From WHSW01 sp963828755 (GTDB lineage Bacteria > Actinomycetota > Thermoleophilia > Solirubrobacterales > 70-9): 64,000 bases of DNA. Shown here one piece after another: positions 17,792 to 26,796 of this stretch (positions are counted from its first letter, which is position 1; each line of letters opens with the position of its first letter). The position numbers were made by a program, and so were the translations under genes. The notes below the pieces were generated by a model. The model was not told the DNA's origin. It was given only the letters and a program-made list of their open reading frames with translations, and ran no database searches. Where the stretch lies: positions 186,001-250,000 of the forward strand of contig CAWHFY010000003.1 in assembly GCA_963828755.1 (NCBI GenBank). Reading direction: 5' to 3'.

Positions 17792-19129
17792 ATGGCTGAG
17801 GACGAGAGCGCGGTGGCGGTTGGTGAGCGCGAGCATCCGGACAAGGCGCCGGAGACCACCGACAAGACGAACACGGCGAAGCCGGCCGAGGTCTCGAACC
17901 TCGACATCGTCCGCCACTACTTCGACATCGCCGCCGATCACCTCGGGCTCGCCGACGATCTCCGGGTCGTCTTCTGGACCCCGTATCGCGAGGTCACCGT
18001 CCAGATCCCGATCAAGCTCTCCGACGGCAAGACCCACACCTTCTCCGGCTACCGGATCCAGCACAACGGCGCCCGCGGCCCATACAAGGGCGGGATCCGC
18101 TTCCACCCCGAGGTCGACGTCGACGAGGTCCGCGCACTCGCCTCGCTGATGACCTGGAAGACCGCGGTCGCCGGCGTCCCGTTCGGCGGCGCCAAGGGCG
18201 GCGTCAACTGCCCGGCGAGCGAGCTGGAGCCTTCCGAGCTGCAGCGGATCGCGCGCTCATTCATGGACAAGGTCGAGAAGGTGCTCGGCCCGACCCGCGA
18301 CATTCCCGCCCCCGACGTCGGCACGAACGCGCAGACCATGGCCTGGTTCATGGACGAGTACGGCAAGCTCCACGGCCACACCCCGGCGATCGTCACCGGC
18401 AAGCCGATCTCGCTCGAGGGCTCGTTCGGGCGCGAGGCGGCGACCGGGCGCGGCTGCGTCTACGTGTTCCGCGAGGCCGCGCCCCAGCTCGGTCTCAGCC
18501 CGGCCGAGACGTCGTTCGTCGTGCAGGGCTACGGCAACGTCGGGTCCTGGGCGGCCCGGATCATGCAGCAACTCGGGGCGAAGATGGTCGGCGTCTCCGA
18601 CGCCAACGGCGCGGTCCGCTCCGACGGCGGGATCGACGCCAACGAACTGCACGAGCACATCGCCGGCGGCGGCCTGATCACCGAGTTCCAGGGGGTCGAT
18701 GCGATCGACCCCGGCGATCTGATCGAGATCCCCTGCGACGTCTTCATCCCTGCGGCGCTCGGCGGCATGATCCACGAGTCGAACGCCGACCGGATGAACT
18801 GCCGCATGCTCGTGGAAGGCGCCAACAGCCCGACGACCCCCGCCGCCGACAAGATCCTGCGCGACAAGGGCGTCTACATCATCCCCGACGTGATGGCGAA
18901 CGCCGGCGGCGTCGTCGCCTCCTACTTCGAGTGGGTGCAGAACCTGCAGCACTTCCGTTGGGAGGAGCGCGAGGTCAACGACCGCCTGGGGACGATCATG
19001 CGCCGCGCCTTCCGCGAGGTTTCTGCGCGCGCCAAGGAGGAGTCGATCGACCTCCGCGAGGCCGCCTACCTGGTCGGGATCGAGCGCGTCGTCGAAGCCG
19101 CGAGGACGCGCGGCTACGTCACCACCTAG
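17792..19129 (+). CDS. gdhA: Glutamate dehydrogenase
   Basis: Interconverts glutamate and 2-oxoglutarate plus ammonia. 445 residues. ATG at 17792 with GGAGG 5 bases upstream. Catalytic lysine region GGIRFHPEVDVDEVRALASL then VPFGGAKGGVNCP, and Rossmann motif VVQGYGNVGSWAARIM. A hydrophilic N-terminal extension of about 35 residues precedes SNLDIVRHYFD. NAD versus NADP use cannot be read with confidence. Monocistronic by position. Confidence 0.93.
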   Translation: MAEDESAVAVGEREHPDKAPETTDKTNTAKPAEVSNLDIVRHYFDIAADHLGLADDLRVVFWTPYREVTVQIPIKLSDGKTHTFSGYRIQHNGARGPYKGGIRFHPEVDVDEVRALASLMTWKTAVAGVPFGGAKGGVNCPASELEPSELQRIARSFMDKVEKVLGPTRDIPAPDVGTNAQTMAWFMDEYGKLHGHTPAIVTGKPISLEGSFGREAATGRGCVYVFREAAPQLGLSPAETSFVVQGYGNVGSWAARIMQQLGAKMVGVSDANGAVRSDGGIDANELHEHIAGGGLITEFQGVDAIDPGDLIEIPCDVFIPAALGGMIHESNADRMNCRMLVEGANSPTTPAADKILRDKGVYIIPDVMANAGGVVASYFEWVQNLQHFRWEEREVNDRLGTIMRRAFREVSARAKEESIDLREAAYLVGIERVVEAARTRGYVTT

Positions 19130-19134
19130 CGCGC

Positions 19135-20022
19135 CTAGAAGTCGAAGTCCTTGGGCTCGCCCTGCTCGAACCAGAGCTCGTCGTCCTCGGGCTGATCGCG
19201 CAGGAACTCCGGGGTCTCCTCGAGCACGTCCTCGTCCTCTGAGTCCTCGTCATCCTCCTGATCGTCGACCGGCTCGTGGTCGCCGGTCAGGTCCTCCTCG
19301 ACGATCTCGCCGTCGACGACCTCCGCCTCGACCGCCTCCGCGTCGGCGGTGTCCTGGACCGCGTCCTCGAAGTGATGCTCGACCGTGTCCAGCGACTCGA
19401 TCGGGGGCTCGGCCACAGGGGGCGGCGCCGGAGCCGGGTCGATCGCCGGCTCGTCGGCGGTCTCGTCGACCGAGCTCGACTCCTCCGGCGGCAACTCGTG
19501 GACGACGGTCTCCTCGGGCGGTGCCTGCGGCTCGGGCGGTGCCTTCGCCTCGGGCGGCAGCTCCTCGTCGAGCTCCAGATCCAGGTCGAGCCCGCCCTCC
19601 TGGTCGTAGAACGCCCCTTCGAGGCTGGTCGACCCGGCGCCCGGCGCCTCGGGCTCGGCCGCGGCGGGCGGTTCGGGCTCCGGTGTGACCGGCGCCTCGG
19701 GCTCGGCCGCCGCGGGGCTCGGCGTCGGTGCGGGCTCTGCCGGAGCGTCCGGCTCGGTCGCCGCGGGCGGCGCCTCGAGCGCCGGCGCTTCGCCGCTGGG
19801 CGGCGCGGCCTCGAGCTGGCCGGTCTCCAGCTGCGCGAGCGCGTCGTCGGTCGCGACCGCGGTCTGGCCTTCGGGCTCTCCCTGCTCGGGGAAGTCCGGG
19901 TCGTCGGGACGGCTCGGGGGACCGAACGCCTCGCCTTCGAGGCGCGCCAACTCGGTGTCCTCAGCGCCATGAAGGCGCTTCAGATCGAGGTGCTCTCGGA
20001 TCGCGTCGTCGAGAATTCCCAT
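19135..20022 (-). CDS. Acidic low-complexity protein with conserved ends
   Basis: 295 residues, very rich in Glu, Asp, Pro and Ala. Only the ends look constrained: MGILDDAIREHLDLKRLHGA at the N-terminus and ETPEFLRDQPEDDELWFEQG...DFDF at the C-terminus; the middle is Pro/Ala/Glu repeats predicted to be disordered. I recall similar end motifs in Thermoleophilia proteins of variable length, with no known role. A scaffold or tether with two short binding motifs is one possibility. Convergent with gdhA (5 bases apart). Confidence 0.7.
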   Translation of the reverse strand: MGILDDAIREHLDLKRLHGAEDTELARLEGEAFGPPSRPDDPDFPEQGEPEGQTAVATDDALAQLETGQLEAAPPSGEAPALEAPPAATEPDAPAEPAPTPSPAAAEPEAPVTPEPEPPAAAEPEAPGAGSTSLEGAFYDQEGGLDLDLELDEELPPEAKAPPEPQAPPEETVVHELPPEESSSVDETADEPAIDPAPAPPPVAEPPIESLDTVEHHFEDAVQDTADAEAVEAEVVDGEIVEEDLTGDHEPVDDQEDDEDSEDEDVLEETPEFLRDQPEDDELWFEQGEPKDFDF

Positions 20023-20104
20023 CGCTCTGCGGTGTTTCGAAGCCTACTGCGATACGCCGACTCGGTCGTGCCGACGCTGCCCGCCCCTTGGGCAGGATTG
20101 CAAC

Positions 20105-22030
20105 CTACTTTCGCCGTGGAGCCGCAGGAACCTTCGCGGCCGATCCATCGCCTGCGCTCACCCTGGAACCGCCCGGCGCGACCACCACCCGGTTCTTGCC
20201 CGAGCGCTTCGCGTCGTACAGGGCTGCGTCGGCGCTCGCAAAAAGCTCGCTCGCGTTCGCTGCCGCGCCCGGCAGGGTCGCCAGGCCGAGGCTCGCGGTC
20301 ACCTCGATCGTCCCGCCGCCGTCGAGCAGCGGCACGCGCTCGGCCTCGATCCGCTCCCGGATCCGCTCGGCGAGCTCGAGCGCACCGTCCTCGTCGGTCT
20401 CGGGCAGCGCGACCACGAACTCCTCGCCGCCGTAACGCGCCGGCACGTCGATCCCGCGCGACTCGTCGGCGAGGATGCGGCCGATCGCCTTCAGAACCGC
20501 GTCGCCCTGCGGGTGGCCGTAGGTGTCGTTGACCCGCTTGAAGTCGTCGATGTCGAGGATCAGCAGCGTGAGATCATGGCCGAAGCGCCTCGCCCGCGCG
20601 GACTCCTTGTCCATCAGCGCGTGGAACGCGCGGTTGTTGGCGAGCCCCGTGAGGTCGTCGGTGACCGCCTGCTCGGAGACGAGCTCGTGGAGGGCGACGT
20701 TCTCCACCGACGCCGCCGCCTGGCCGACCAGATAGAGGAAGACCTCGCGCTCAGTCGAGTTGAACGGGCGTCCGGCGCGCGCGATCGTCATCGCCCCGAC
20801 CGGGGTCGCGGTCTGTCCGATCCGCCCGAGCGAGCTCGCGAACGCGTGGGCGCCGTCCTGTGAGACCTCGACCGGGCCGGCCTGTCGCAGCGCGCGCTGC
20901 TCGGCGCTCAGCGCCGCCTCTTGGACCGCGTCGGTCCCCGTCCCGAACTCCGCCTCAGCGCCGACATGGCCCCTGAGCGCGACCAGGCCGTAGTCGGCCT
21001 CGCAGGTGCCGACGGCTGTCTCGACCAGGATCGCGAGCAGCGCCTGGCGGTCGAGGCCGGACGCGAACGCCTTGCCGACCCGCCGCACGGACTTCTCGAT
21101 CTCGACCCGCTGGCGGCGAAGCTGGTCCATCTGCTCTGAGAGCTGCCCGCTCATCTTGTTGAACTCGCTCGCGAGCCCGGCCATCTCGTCGTTGCCGCTG
21201 ACCGGCACCTGGCCCGAGAAGTCGCCCGAGCCGATCCGGCGCGCGGCCCGCAGCATCTCCTTGATCTGGCCCTGCAGCGCGCGCAGCAGCAACGCCACGG
21301 CGCCGACCGCGAGCAGCAGGAAGACGGCCAGTGCGATCGCGATCTTCGGCTGCGAGGAGAGGAAACCCTCGCCTCCCGACGATGAGAACAGCGCCACGCG
21401 AACCTGGTCGTCGCCGAGCGGCTCGGTCGCCGCGACCCGGAGCTCGCCGCCCTCCGAGTCGAGGGTCGCGGTCTCCCCGCCGTCGGGCAGGCCTCCGGTC
21501 TCGATCGGGACCGTCGCGGTGATCGGCCCGCCGGGGCCGACCAGCGCCGCGTCCTCGCCGGTCGCCGTCTCGATCTGATCGAGCAGCTCGCTCGAGGTGA
21601 TCGACGAGGCGGTGACGCTGCCGACCGCACGCGACCCATCGGTGAGATCGACCGAGGAGCTCGCCGCCGGCTTCCCCTTGCCAGCGATCACCTGGGTGCC
21701 GCCGCTGTCGGTCAGCTGGACGACCGCCACAGAACCGCCGACCTGGTCTCGGGCCAAGGAGCGCAGCGTGTCGGTGTCGTCGTTTGCGAATGCGTCGATC
21801 GCCGCTGGGTCGGCGGCGAGGTCCGCTGCGATCCGTTTCGCGGCTTGGCGCGAGTCGTCCTGGGCGCCCTCGTAGACGGTCGTCGCGGTGCGCAGGCCCG
21901 CGCTCAGACGGGCGTCGACCTTGCCGCTCTCGGAGTCCGATGCGACCTGCGAAACGAGCACCGCCAGGGCGACGATCGGTAAGACGACGATCAGGACGAA
22001 GAACAGCGTCAGTCGAACTCGAAAGCTCAC
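20105..22030 (-). CDS. Membrane diguanylate cyclase (sensor-HAMP-GAF-GGDEF)
   Basis: 641 residues. N-terminal helix LTLFFVLIVVLPIVALAVLV, an extracytoplasmic sensor domain to about residue 235, a second helix KIAIALAVFLLLAVGAVALLL, a HAMP region (RRIGSGDFSGQVPVSGNDEM), a coiled segment, a GAF-like domain, and a C-terminal GGDEF domain with active-site GGEEF in RYGGEEFVVALPETD. RGID five residues before GGEEF matches the inhibitory I-site RxxD, so product feedback is likely. Makes cyclic di-GMP. Start GTG at 22030. No EAL domain. Confidence 0.93.
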   Translation of the reverse strand: MSFRVRLTLFFVLIVVLPIVALAVLVSQVASDSESGKVDARLSAGLRTATTVYEGAQDDSRQAAKRIAADLAADPAAIDAFANDDTDTLRSLARDQVGGSVAVVQLTDSGGTQVIAGKGKPAASSSVDLTDGSRAVGSVTASSITSSELLDQIETATGEDAALVGPGGPITATVPIETGGLPDGGETATLDSEGGELRVAATEPLGDDQVRVALFSSSGGEGFLSSQPKIAIALAVFLLLAVGAVALLLRALQGQIKEMLRAARRIGSGDFSGQVPVSGNDEMAGLASEFNKMSGQLSEQMDQLRRQRVEIEKSVRRVGKAFASGLDRQALLAILVETAVGTCEADYGLVALRGHVGAEAEFGTGTDAVQEAALSAEQRALRQAGPVEVSQDGAHAFASSLGRIGQTATPVGAMTIARAGRPFNSTEREVFLYLVGQAAASVENVALHELVSEQAVTDDLTGLANNRAFHALMDKESARARRFGHDLTLLILDIDDFKRVNDTYGHPQGDAVLKAIGRILADESRGIDVPARYGGEEFVVALPETDEDGALELAERIRERIEAERVPLLDGGGTIEVTASLGLATLPGAAANASELFASADAALYDAKRSGKNRVVVAPGGSRVSAGDGSAAKVPAAPRRK

Positions 22031-22104
22031 TTCGCCAGATTAAATCGGCTCAAAGGCAGTTATCCTGCAGTTGCGCGCCCTGGATGGTGGCTCGCAATAC
22101 CCCC

Positions 22105-22177
<73 letters not shown>

Positions 22178-22186
22178 TCTCGGAAA

Positions 22187-22210
22187 GCCCCGCTCAGCGT
22201 GGGGTTTTTC
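22187..22210 (+). terminator. Rho-independent terminator of tRNA-Ala(CGC)
   Basis: GCCCCGCTCAGCGTGGGG followed by TTTTT, starting 10 bases after the tRNA. The same hairpin, slightly altered, follows the tRNA fragments at 31.0 and 48.0 kb. Confidence 0.85.
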
Positions 22211-22262
22211 TCATTACGGGGTGGCTTAGTCGGGAAGGGTGGCTGGTCCCAACCACCGTTTC

Positions 22263-22283
22263 GTGCCCGTTGGTGCCCAATGG
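22263..22283 (+). repeat. Left-end repeat (two GTGCCC boxes) next to tRNA-Ala
   Basis: GTGCCCG at 22263-22269 and GGTGCCCA at 22272-22279, followed by ATGG. The same arrangement (GCCCAtcGGTGCCCAtTGG) lies at 48102-48119, also about 80 bases after a tRNA 3' end. It may be an integrase arm site or the remnant of an integrase 3' end. Confidence 0.5.
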
Positions 22284-22370
22284 CCTGCCTGCTCGTCGCG
22301 CAAAGGAGCAGCACGGTGGATAACGGACGTCGGTCCTCCTCCCATGGGAAGCGGTATGCGGAAGCGCCAG

Positions 22371-22880
22371 CTAGCCGCGGACGAACTCCTTGGCTAGCAG
22401 GTCGAGCAGCAGGCCGTCCTTCCAGACGCCGAAGCGGTCGCGCAAGTATTCCCGCAGGACACCGACGGGCTGAAAGCCAGCCTTGCGGAAGCACGCGATT
22501 GAGATCTCGTTCTCAACCTCTGGGTCGACCACGATGCGGTGAAAGCCATGATCGTCGATCAGGTGCGCGCACAGAACTCGTACGGTCTCCAGACCGAGCC
22601 CGCGCCCATGCACTGCCGGATCGAGGAAGAGATCGAGGCCGGCAAAACTAATAATCGTCTCGGCCTCTGAGTACCACTGGGCGAAGCCGATGACCCGCTC
22701 GTCGAGCATCACGGTGTAGTTGATGCTGCCGCTCATGCTGGCGGGGAAGTCGTCGGCCGGGTCCTGCCACCAGCGCCGCACCTCGGGCTCGAGGTGCATG
22801 TCGCGGAGGCGGGCGTGATGCTCAGGAGCGCACGGGACCAGCCCTACGTGAGGTCCGGTGAGCTCGGGCGGCGCGGCCAC
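22371..22880 (-). CDS. GNAT acetyltransferase, aminoglycoside 6'-N-acetyltransferase-like
   Basis: 169 residues. Acetyl-CoA-binding motif LDPAVHGRGLGLETVRVLC (Q/RxxGxG/A form) and C-terminal NEISIACFRKAGFQPVGVLRE are typical of the AAC(6') and ribosomal-protein acetyltransferase branch; WYSEAETIISFAGLDLF is the central strand pair. GTG start at 22880. Drug resistance cannot be inferred from sequence alone. First gene after the tRNA-Ala junction, reading toward it. Confidence 0.82.
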   Translation of the reverse strand: MAAPPELTGPHVGLVPCAPEHHARLRDMHLEPEVRRWWQDPADDFPASMSGSINYTVMLDERVIGFAQWYSEAETIISFAGLDLFLDPAVHGRGLGLETVRVLCAHLIDDHGFHRIVVDPEVENEISIACFRKAGFQPVGVLREYLRDRFGVWKDGLLLDLLAKEFVRG

Positions 22881-22967
22881 CCGCTGATCGTGCGCTTCGG
22901 ACGACGAGCCGCCACTGCCGTGATCACGCGAAGCGGTCAGCCTGCACCTCGAAACATGACCCGCCCG

Positions 22968-23933
22968 TTAAGCGCTGGCGACAGCCGGGGCGCCACGCCT
23001 GACCGCTCCGGGCGGATTCCCCGTGACACGCTTGAAGGCGCGCGCGAAAGCTGCCTCCGATCGGTACCCGAGCCGGTCTGCAATCTCAGCAACTGTGGTG
23101 CCCTCCGTTTCCAGGGCGCTCTGAGCGAGCTGCATCCGCCATCGGGTGACGTACTGCATCGCCGGTTCGCTGACCAGTTCGGTGAACCGCGCGGCGAATG
23201 CGGAGCGTGACATAGCCAGCTCGTCGCCGAGCGCGGCGAGCGTCCAGTCGCGGGCCGGGTCGCGGTGGATGAGCGCGAGCGCGCGGCCGATCTGCGGATC
23301 CTGCAACGCGCCGAGCCAGCCGGTCCGCGCTGCCGGGGCGGTCTCGATCCAGCCTCGGATCGCCTGGATCACCAGGACGTCGGCCAGTCGCGTGATCACG
23401 GCCTCGCCGCCAGGATGGAACTCCCTGGCCTCGGCCGCCATGAGCTCCAGAGCACGCTGCATCCAGGTCGCGCGCGGGCCGTCGGAGGCGTCGATGTGGA
23501 TTACCTGCGGGAGGATCCCGACCAGGTTGCGGGCGGCCGGATGGTCGAAGCGGACAGCTCCGCAGATCAGGATCGTCTTCGCCCCGCCGCCGCCGTGGCG
23601 GATGATCTCGTAGCGGTCGCTCGGATGCTCTAGTTCGAGCTCCATCACCCCCGGGGCGGGCGCTCCGGGCTCGCTGCGCAGGACGTGGCCTTCGCCATGC
23701 GGGACGAGCGAGACGGCACCCGGGTGCAGCCACATCTCGTTCTCTGTATCGACCTCGAGCAGAACCGCCCCCGTCGTAACGACGTGAAACCACAGGTAGC
23801 CGGGCATCGGATCGAGCGTCATCCCCCAGGGCGCGGTGAGCTCGGATCGGCAGTAAAAGGCGCCGTCCATACGTAGGTAATGGAGCGCCTCGCCCAGTGG
23901 ATCAGGAGGGGGCCAGGTCTCGGCGGCGTCCAT
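22968..23933 (-). CDS. AraC-family transcriptional regulator (cupin sensor)
   Basis: About 321 residues from the ATG at 23933. The N-terminal cupin domain (YLWFHVVTTGAVLLEVD, LHPGAVSLVPHGEGHVL) is followed by two helix-turn-helix units: WTLAALGDELAMSRSAFAARF and TVAEIADRLGYRSEAAFARA. This AraC_binding/Cupin_6 branch often controls an adjacent oxidoreductase. The divergent NmrA-like gene begins 140 bases away, so the shared intergenic region probably holds the operator. Confidence 0.9.
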   Translation of the reverse strand: MDAAETWPPPDPLGEALHYLRMDGAFYCRSELTAPWGMTLDPMPGYLWFHVVTTGAVLLEVDTENEMWLHPGAVSLVPHGEGHVLRSEPGAPAPGVMELELEHPSDRYEIIRHGGGGAKTILICGAVRFDHPAARNLVGILPQVIHIDASDGPRATWMQRALELMAAEAREFHPGGEAVITRLADVLVIQAIRGWIETAPAARTGWLGALQDPQIGRALALIHRDPARDWTLAALGDELAMSRSAFAARFTELVSEPAMQYVTRWRMQLAQSALETEGTTVAEIADRLGYRSEAAFARAFKRVTGNPPGAVRRGAPAVASA

Positions 23934-24073
23934 ACGAGGATTATGACGGCCCAGACCCACATGTCGACCTTCCTGGACGGACGAGCATGAACTCGCGACT
24001 CGGAGTCATAGACAGTCGCTGGTTAGTAATCGACACTGGATGGACGATGCCACCAAGTGAAAGGACGAAAGCA

Positions 24074-24922
24074 ATGAACTCGAACCAGCAAGACGCGATC
24101 CTGGTGCTCAACGGCACCGGCAAGGTCGGCCGCCGGGTGGCGGAGCGCCTCACCGCACGGGGCCTGCCCGTTCGCATCGGCTCGCGCTCAGGCGAGCCTC
24201 GTTTCGACTGGGACGACCGCTCGACCTGGGGCCCGGTTCTGGAAGGGATCGGACCGGCCTACATCTCCCATCGCCTGGACGCGATTCCCGGCTCGGCAGA
24301 GACGCTGGGCTCGTTCGCCGAGCTGGCCGTGGAGAGCGGCGTTTCGCGTCTCGTCCTGATGTCCGGGCGCGGCGAGGAAGAGTCAACGCGAGGGGCGCAG
24401 GCCGTGCGCGCCTCCGGCGCCGAGCTGACGGTTCTTCACTCGACCTGGTTCGCGCAGAACTTCAGCGAGGACTACATGCTGGATTACGTTCTCAGCGGCG
24501 AGGTCGCGCTCCCTGCAGGGGACACGCCCGAGCCGTTCGTCGACGCCGACGACATCGCCGACGTCGCGGTCGCGGCGCTGACCGACTATCGCCACATCGG
24601 CGAGGTCTACGAGCTCACCGGGCCCCGGCTCCTCACCTTCGCGGAGGCGGTCGAGGAGATCGCCCGAGCGGCGGGACGCGAGATCCGTTACGTACCGGTC
24701 TCGATCGAGGAGCACGAGGCCGCGGCCGCCGAGCAGGGCGTGCCGAGCGAGACAATCGACCTGCTCACCCACCTGTTCAGCGAAGTCATGGACGGGCGCA
24801 ATGCCCACCTGACCGACGGCGTTCAGCGTGTCCTCGGCCGTGCGCCGCGGGACTTCCGCGACTACGCGGAGGCGGCGGCGGCGACTGGCGTCTGGAACGC
24901 ACCGGCGTTGGCGTCAGCGTAG
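24074..24922 (+). CDS. NmrA-like NAD(P)-binding protein
   Basis: About 282 residues from the ATG at 24074 with AAGGA 12 bases upstream. N-terminal Rossmann motif LVLNGTGKVGRRVAERL and the atypical-SDR pattern with SRLVLMSGRGEE; C-terminal ITDYRHIGEVYELTGP-type segment (VYELTGPRLLTFAEAVEEIA). These proteins lack the classical SDR catalytic tetrad or use it weakly and can be redox sensors or oxidoreductases. Divergent from the AraC-type regulator that likely controls it; the next gene follows by 14 bases. Confidence 0.85.
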   Translation: MNSNQQDAILVLNGTGKVGRRVAERLTARGLPVRIGSRSGEPRFDWDDRSTWGPVLEGIGPAYISHRLDAIPGSAETLGSFAELAVESGVSRLVLMSGRGEEESTRGAQAVRASGAELTVLHSTWFAQNFSEDYMLDYVLSGEVALPAGDTPEPFVDADDIADVAVAALTDYRHIGEVYELTGPRLLTFAEAVEEIARAAGREIRYVPVSIEEHEAAAAEQGVPSETIDLLTHLFSEVMDGRNAHLTDGVQRVLGRAPRDFRDYAEAAAATGVWNAPALASA

Positions 24923-24936
24923 AGGGGCATGGAGAG

Positions 24937-25449
24937 ATGAGAGACCAGGTCCTGGCCGTGACGAGCTACAACCTCTCCGTCTTTCTCCACGTGAGCGCAG
25001 TATTGATCGGCTTCGGCGCGACCTGGGCCGAAGCCGTGATGTTCCCGGTCGCGTCGAAGATGAGCCCACGTCATCTTCCGTATGTCCATCGACTGCAGCT
25101 TGCGATCAACCGGTTCCTCGCCGCGCCGGCGATCCTGATCGTCGCCGGCACCGGCGTCTACCAGGTGTCGGAGGGCAATTGGAGCCTCGGCGATCTCTGG
25201 GTCAGCGGCACGATCGGGATCCTTGCCGCTGTCGCATTGATCCTCGTGGCCTTCTTCATCCCCATGGACCGAAAACTGCTGCCGATGGTCGAGCAGGAGA
25301 TCGCCGACCTCGGAGGCGGCGAGATTCAGCTCAGCCAGCTGTCGGCCGAGTACATCCGCAAGGGGAAGCTGGAGGGCGGGATTGGCGCGCTGATGGGCGT
25401 CCTGCTGCTCGTTGCCGTCTTCCTGATGACGACCAAGCCCGGGCTCTAG
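24937..25449 (+). CDS. DUF2269-type integral membrane protein
   Basis: 170 residues with four hydrophobic helices: YNLSVFLHVSAVLIGFGATW, FLAAPAILIVAGTGVYQV, VSGTIGILAAVALILVAFF and ALMGVLLLVAVFLMTTKPG. The FLHVSAVLIGFG start is characteristic of DUF2269. Function unknown. It is directly downstream of the NmrA-like gene and probably part of the same AraC-controlled unit. Confidence 0.72.
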   Translation: MRDQVLAVTSYNLSVFLHVSAVLIGFGATWAEAVMFPVASKMSPRHLPYVHRLQLAINRFLAAPAILIVAGTGVYQVSEGNWSLGDLWVSGTIGILAAVALILVAFFIPMDRKLLPMVEQEIADLGGGEIQLSQLSAEYIRKGKLEGGIGALMGVLLLVAVFLMTTKPGL

Positions 25450-25505
25450 GCCCTCGGTTTTCGCCGCGGTGCGTCGCGGACCAAGGTTGGAGGGGAGGAC
25501 GCGCG

Positions 25506-26222
25506 ATGAGCGGCCGTCCCAAGTCAAGTCCGCCGTCGCTGAACGCCGCGACCTTCGTCGCCCGGCTGACGGAGCTGCGCCCCAAGGGCGAGACCATCAA
25601 GAACCAAAAGCTGAAGTCGGGTCCCGACGACGTCATCCTCGGCGTGCGGATGAAGGCAGTCTTCGACCTCGCCAAGGAGTTCGCCGAGATGCCGCTCGAA
25701 CAGGTGGAGGAGCTACTGGATAGCGCGATCCATGAGGTCGCGTCGGCGCGGTGAGCGTGATGGACAAGCAAGCTCGAGGCAAGCGCACCCCTGAGAGCAG
25801 GCGCAGAGCGCTCTACGAGCTCTACCGCCGCCGCCACGACCGGATCGACCACTGGGACCTCGTCGACCGTGCCGCACCCTGGGTGGTCGGGGGCTACCTC
25901 TTCGACACGGATCACGGTCCGCTTTATGAGCTCGCCCGCTCCGACTACGTCTGGGAGCGGCGCACGGCGATCGTCAGCACCTACTACTTCATCCGCCAGG
26001 GTGACGTCGAGGACACCTTCGCCCTCGCCGAGATCCTGCTCGACGACGACGGGCCCTTGATGCATAACGCAGTCGGCTCCTGGATTCGCGAGGCGGGCAG
26101 GAAGGACGAGAAACGACTGCTCGCATTTCTGGACGAGCACGCGTCGACGATGCCGCGGCTCGCTGCGTTTTGCGATCGAGCGACTCAAGCCGGGCAAGCG
26201 AACGCTTTACATGCGCGCCTAG
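25506..26222 (+). CDS. DNA alkylation repair protein (AlkD-like), two frameshifts
   Basis: HEAT-repeat DNA glycosylase of the AlkD type. The N-terminal piece (LNAATFVARLTELRPKGE, GVRMKAVFDLAKEFAEMP) ends at 25754. The central piece starting at 25751 has RTPESRRRALYELYRRRHDR, HWDLVDRAAPWVVGGYL and the conserved YVWERRTAIVSTYYFIRQG. The first shift (about 25740) is restored by one added C, giving IHEVRVGAVSVMDKQ. A second near 26175 (one extra base) restores LRFAIERLKPGKRTLYMRA before the stop at 26220-26222. With both repaired the protein is about 238 residues, the normal size. The shifts have opposite signs, as expected of sequencing errors or random decay. Confidence 0.75.
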
Positions 26223-26236
26223 CTGCGAAAGCTGAA

Positions 26237-26282
26237 CGGGCCCGACAAGATTCGAACCTGTGACCTTCGGTTTCGTAGATCA
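26237..26282 (-). repeat. 3' half of a tRNA-Arg(ACG)-like gene (remnant)
   Basis: Read on the minus strand it contains loop CTACGAA, variable region, T-arm ACAGGTTCGAATCTTGT and acceptor strand CGGGCCC plus G. No 5' half with the matching GGGCCCG acceptor precedes it. It is a tRNA 3' fragment like those of tRNA-Ala in this window, and lies just after the damaged AlkD gene, so it may be another attachment-site scar. Confidence 0.6.
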
Positions 26283-26366
26283 CACCTCGGATCCTCTCGT
26301 TCCCGCGTTTCGCGCAATGCGAGAGGCGAGCTCCGTGTGTGCAGAGACCTCTATCGTGCGTCGACG

Positions 26367-26759
26367 GTGACCTACACCGATCCTCGCGTTGACGCCTACA
26401 TCGAGGCTGTGCCCGGTTGGCAGCAAACCATCTGCCGCGAGGTCCGCGATCTGGTCCACGCCGCCGACCCAGAGGTCGCTGAAACGATCAAGTACACCGA
26501 CCGCCCGTACTTCGTGCTGGAGGGGAACATCTGCGCGCTGCTGGCGGCCAAGGATCACGTCAACGTCTTTCTCTACGACGGCGCGCTCGTCCCCGATCCG
26601 GAGGGAATCATCACCGGCGGGCACGACAACGAAACCGCCCGTACGGTGGCCGTCCGCGAGGGTGAAACGATCAACGCACCCGCCCTGACTGCGATGTTCG
26701 AGCAGATCATCGCCAACAACCGCGCCGGCGGCTGGCGCAAGCTGAAGCGCGACGCCTGA
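26367..26759 (+). CDS. DUF1801 (YdhG-like) protein
   Basis: About 130 residues from a GTG at 26367 (the open frame continues to 26337). VDAYIEAVPGWQQTICREVR, IKYTDRPYFVLEGNICALLA and KDHVNVFLYDGA follow the DUF1801 pattern; related proteins include YdhG/YjhX-like iron-chaperone folds. Function unknown. No clear ribosome site, so the start is uncertain. Confidence 0.75.
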   Translation: MTYTDPRVDAYIEAVPGWQQTICREVRDLVHAADPEVAETIKYTDRPYFVLEGNICALLAAKDHVNVFLYDGALVPDPEGIITGGHDNETARTVAVREGETINAPALTAMFEQIIANNRAGGWRKLKRDA

Positions 26760-26780
26760 TTCGCTCGCCATCGCCGGCGT

Positions 26781-26796
26781 TACGATCCGCGGCATG
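26781..26796 (+). promoter_or_regulatory. -10 box of a leaderless promoter for the VOC gene
   Basis: TACGAT at 26781-26786 followed by 7 bases and the ATG at 26794. Confidence 0.45.
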
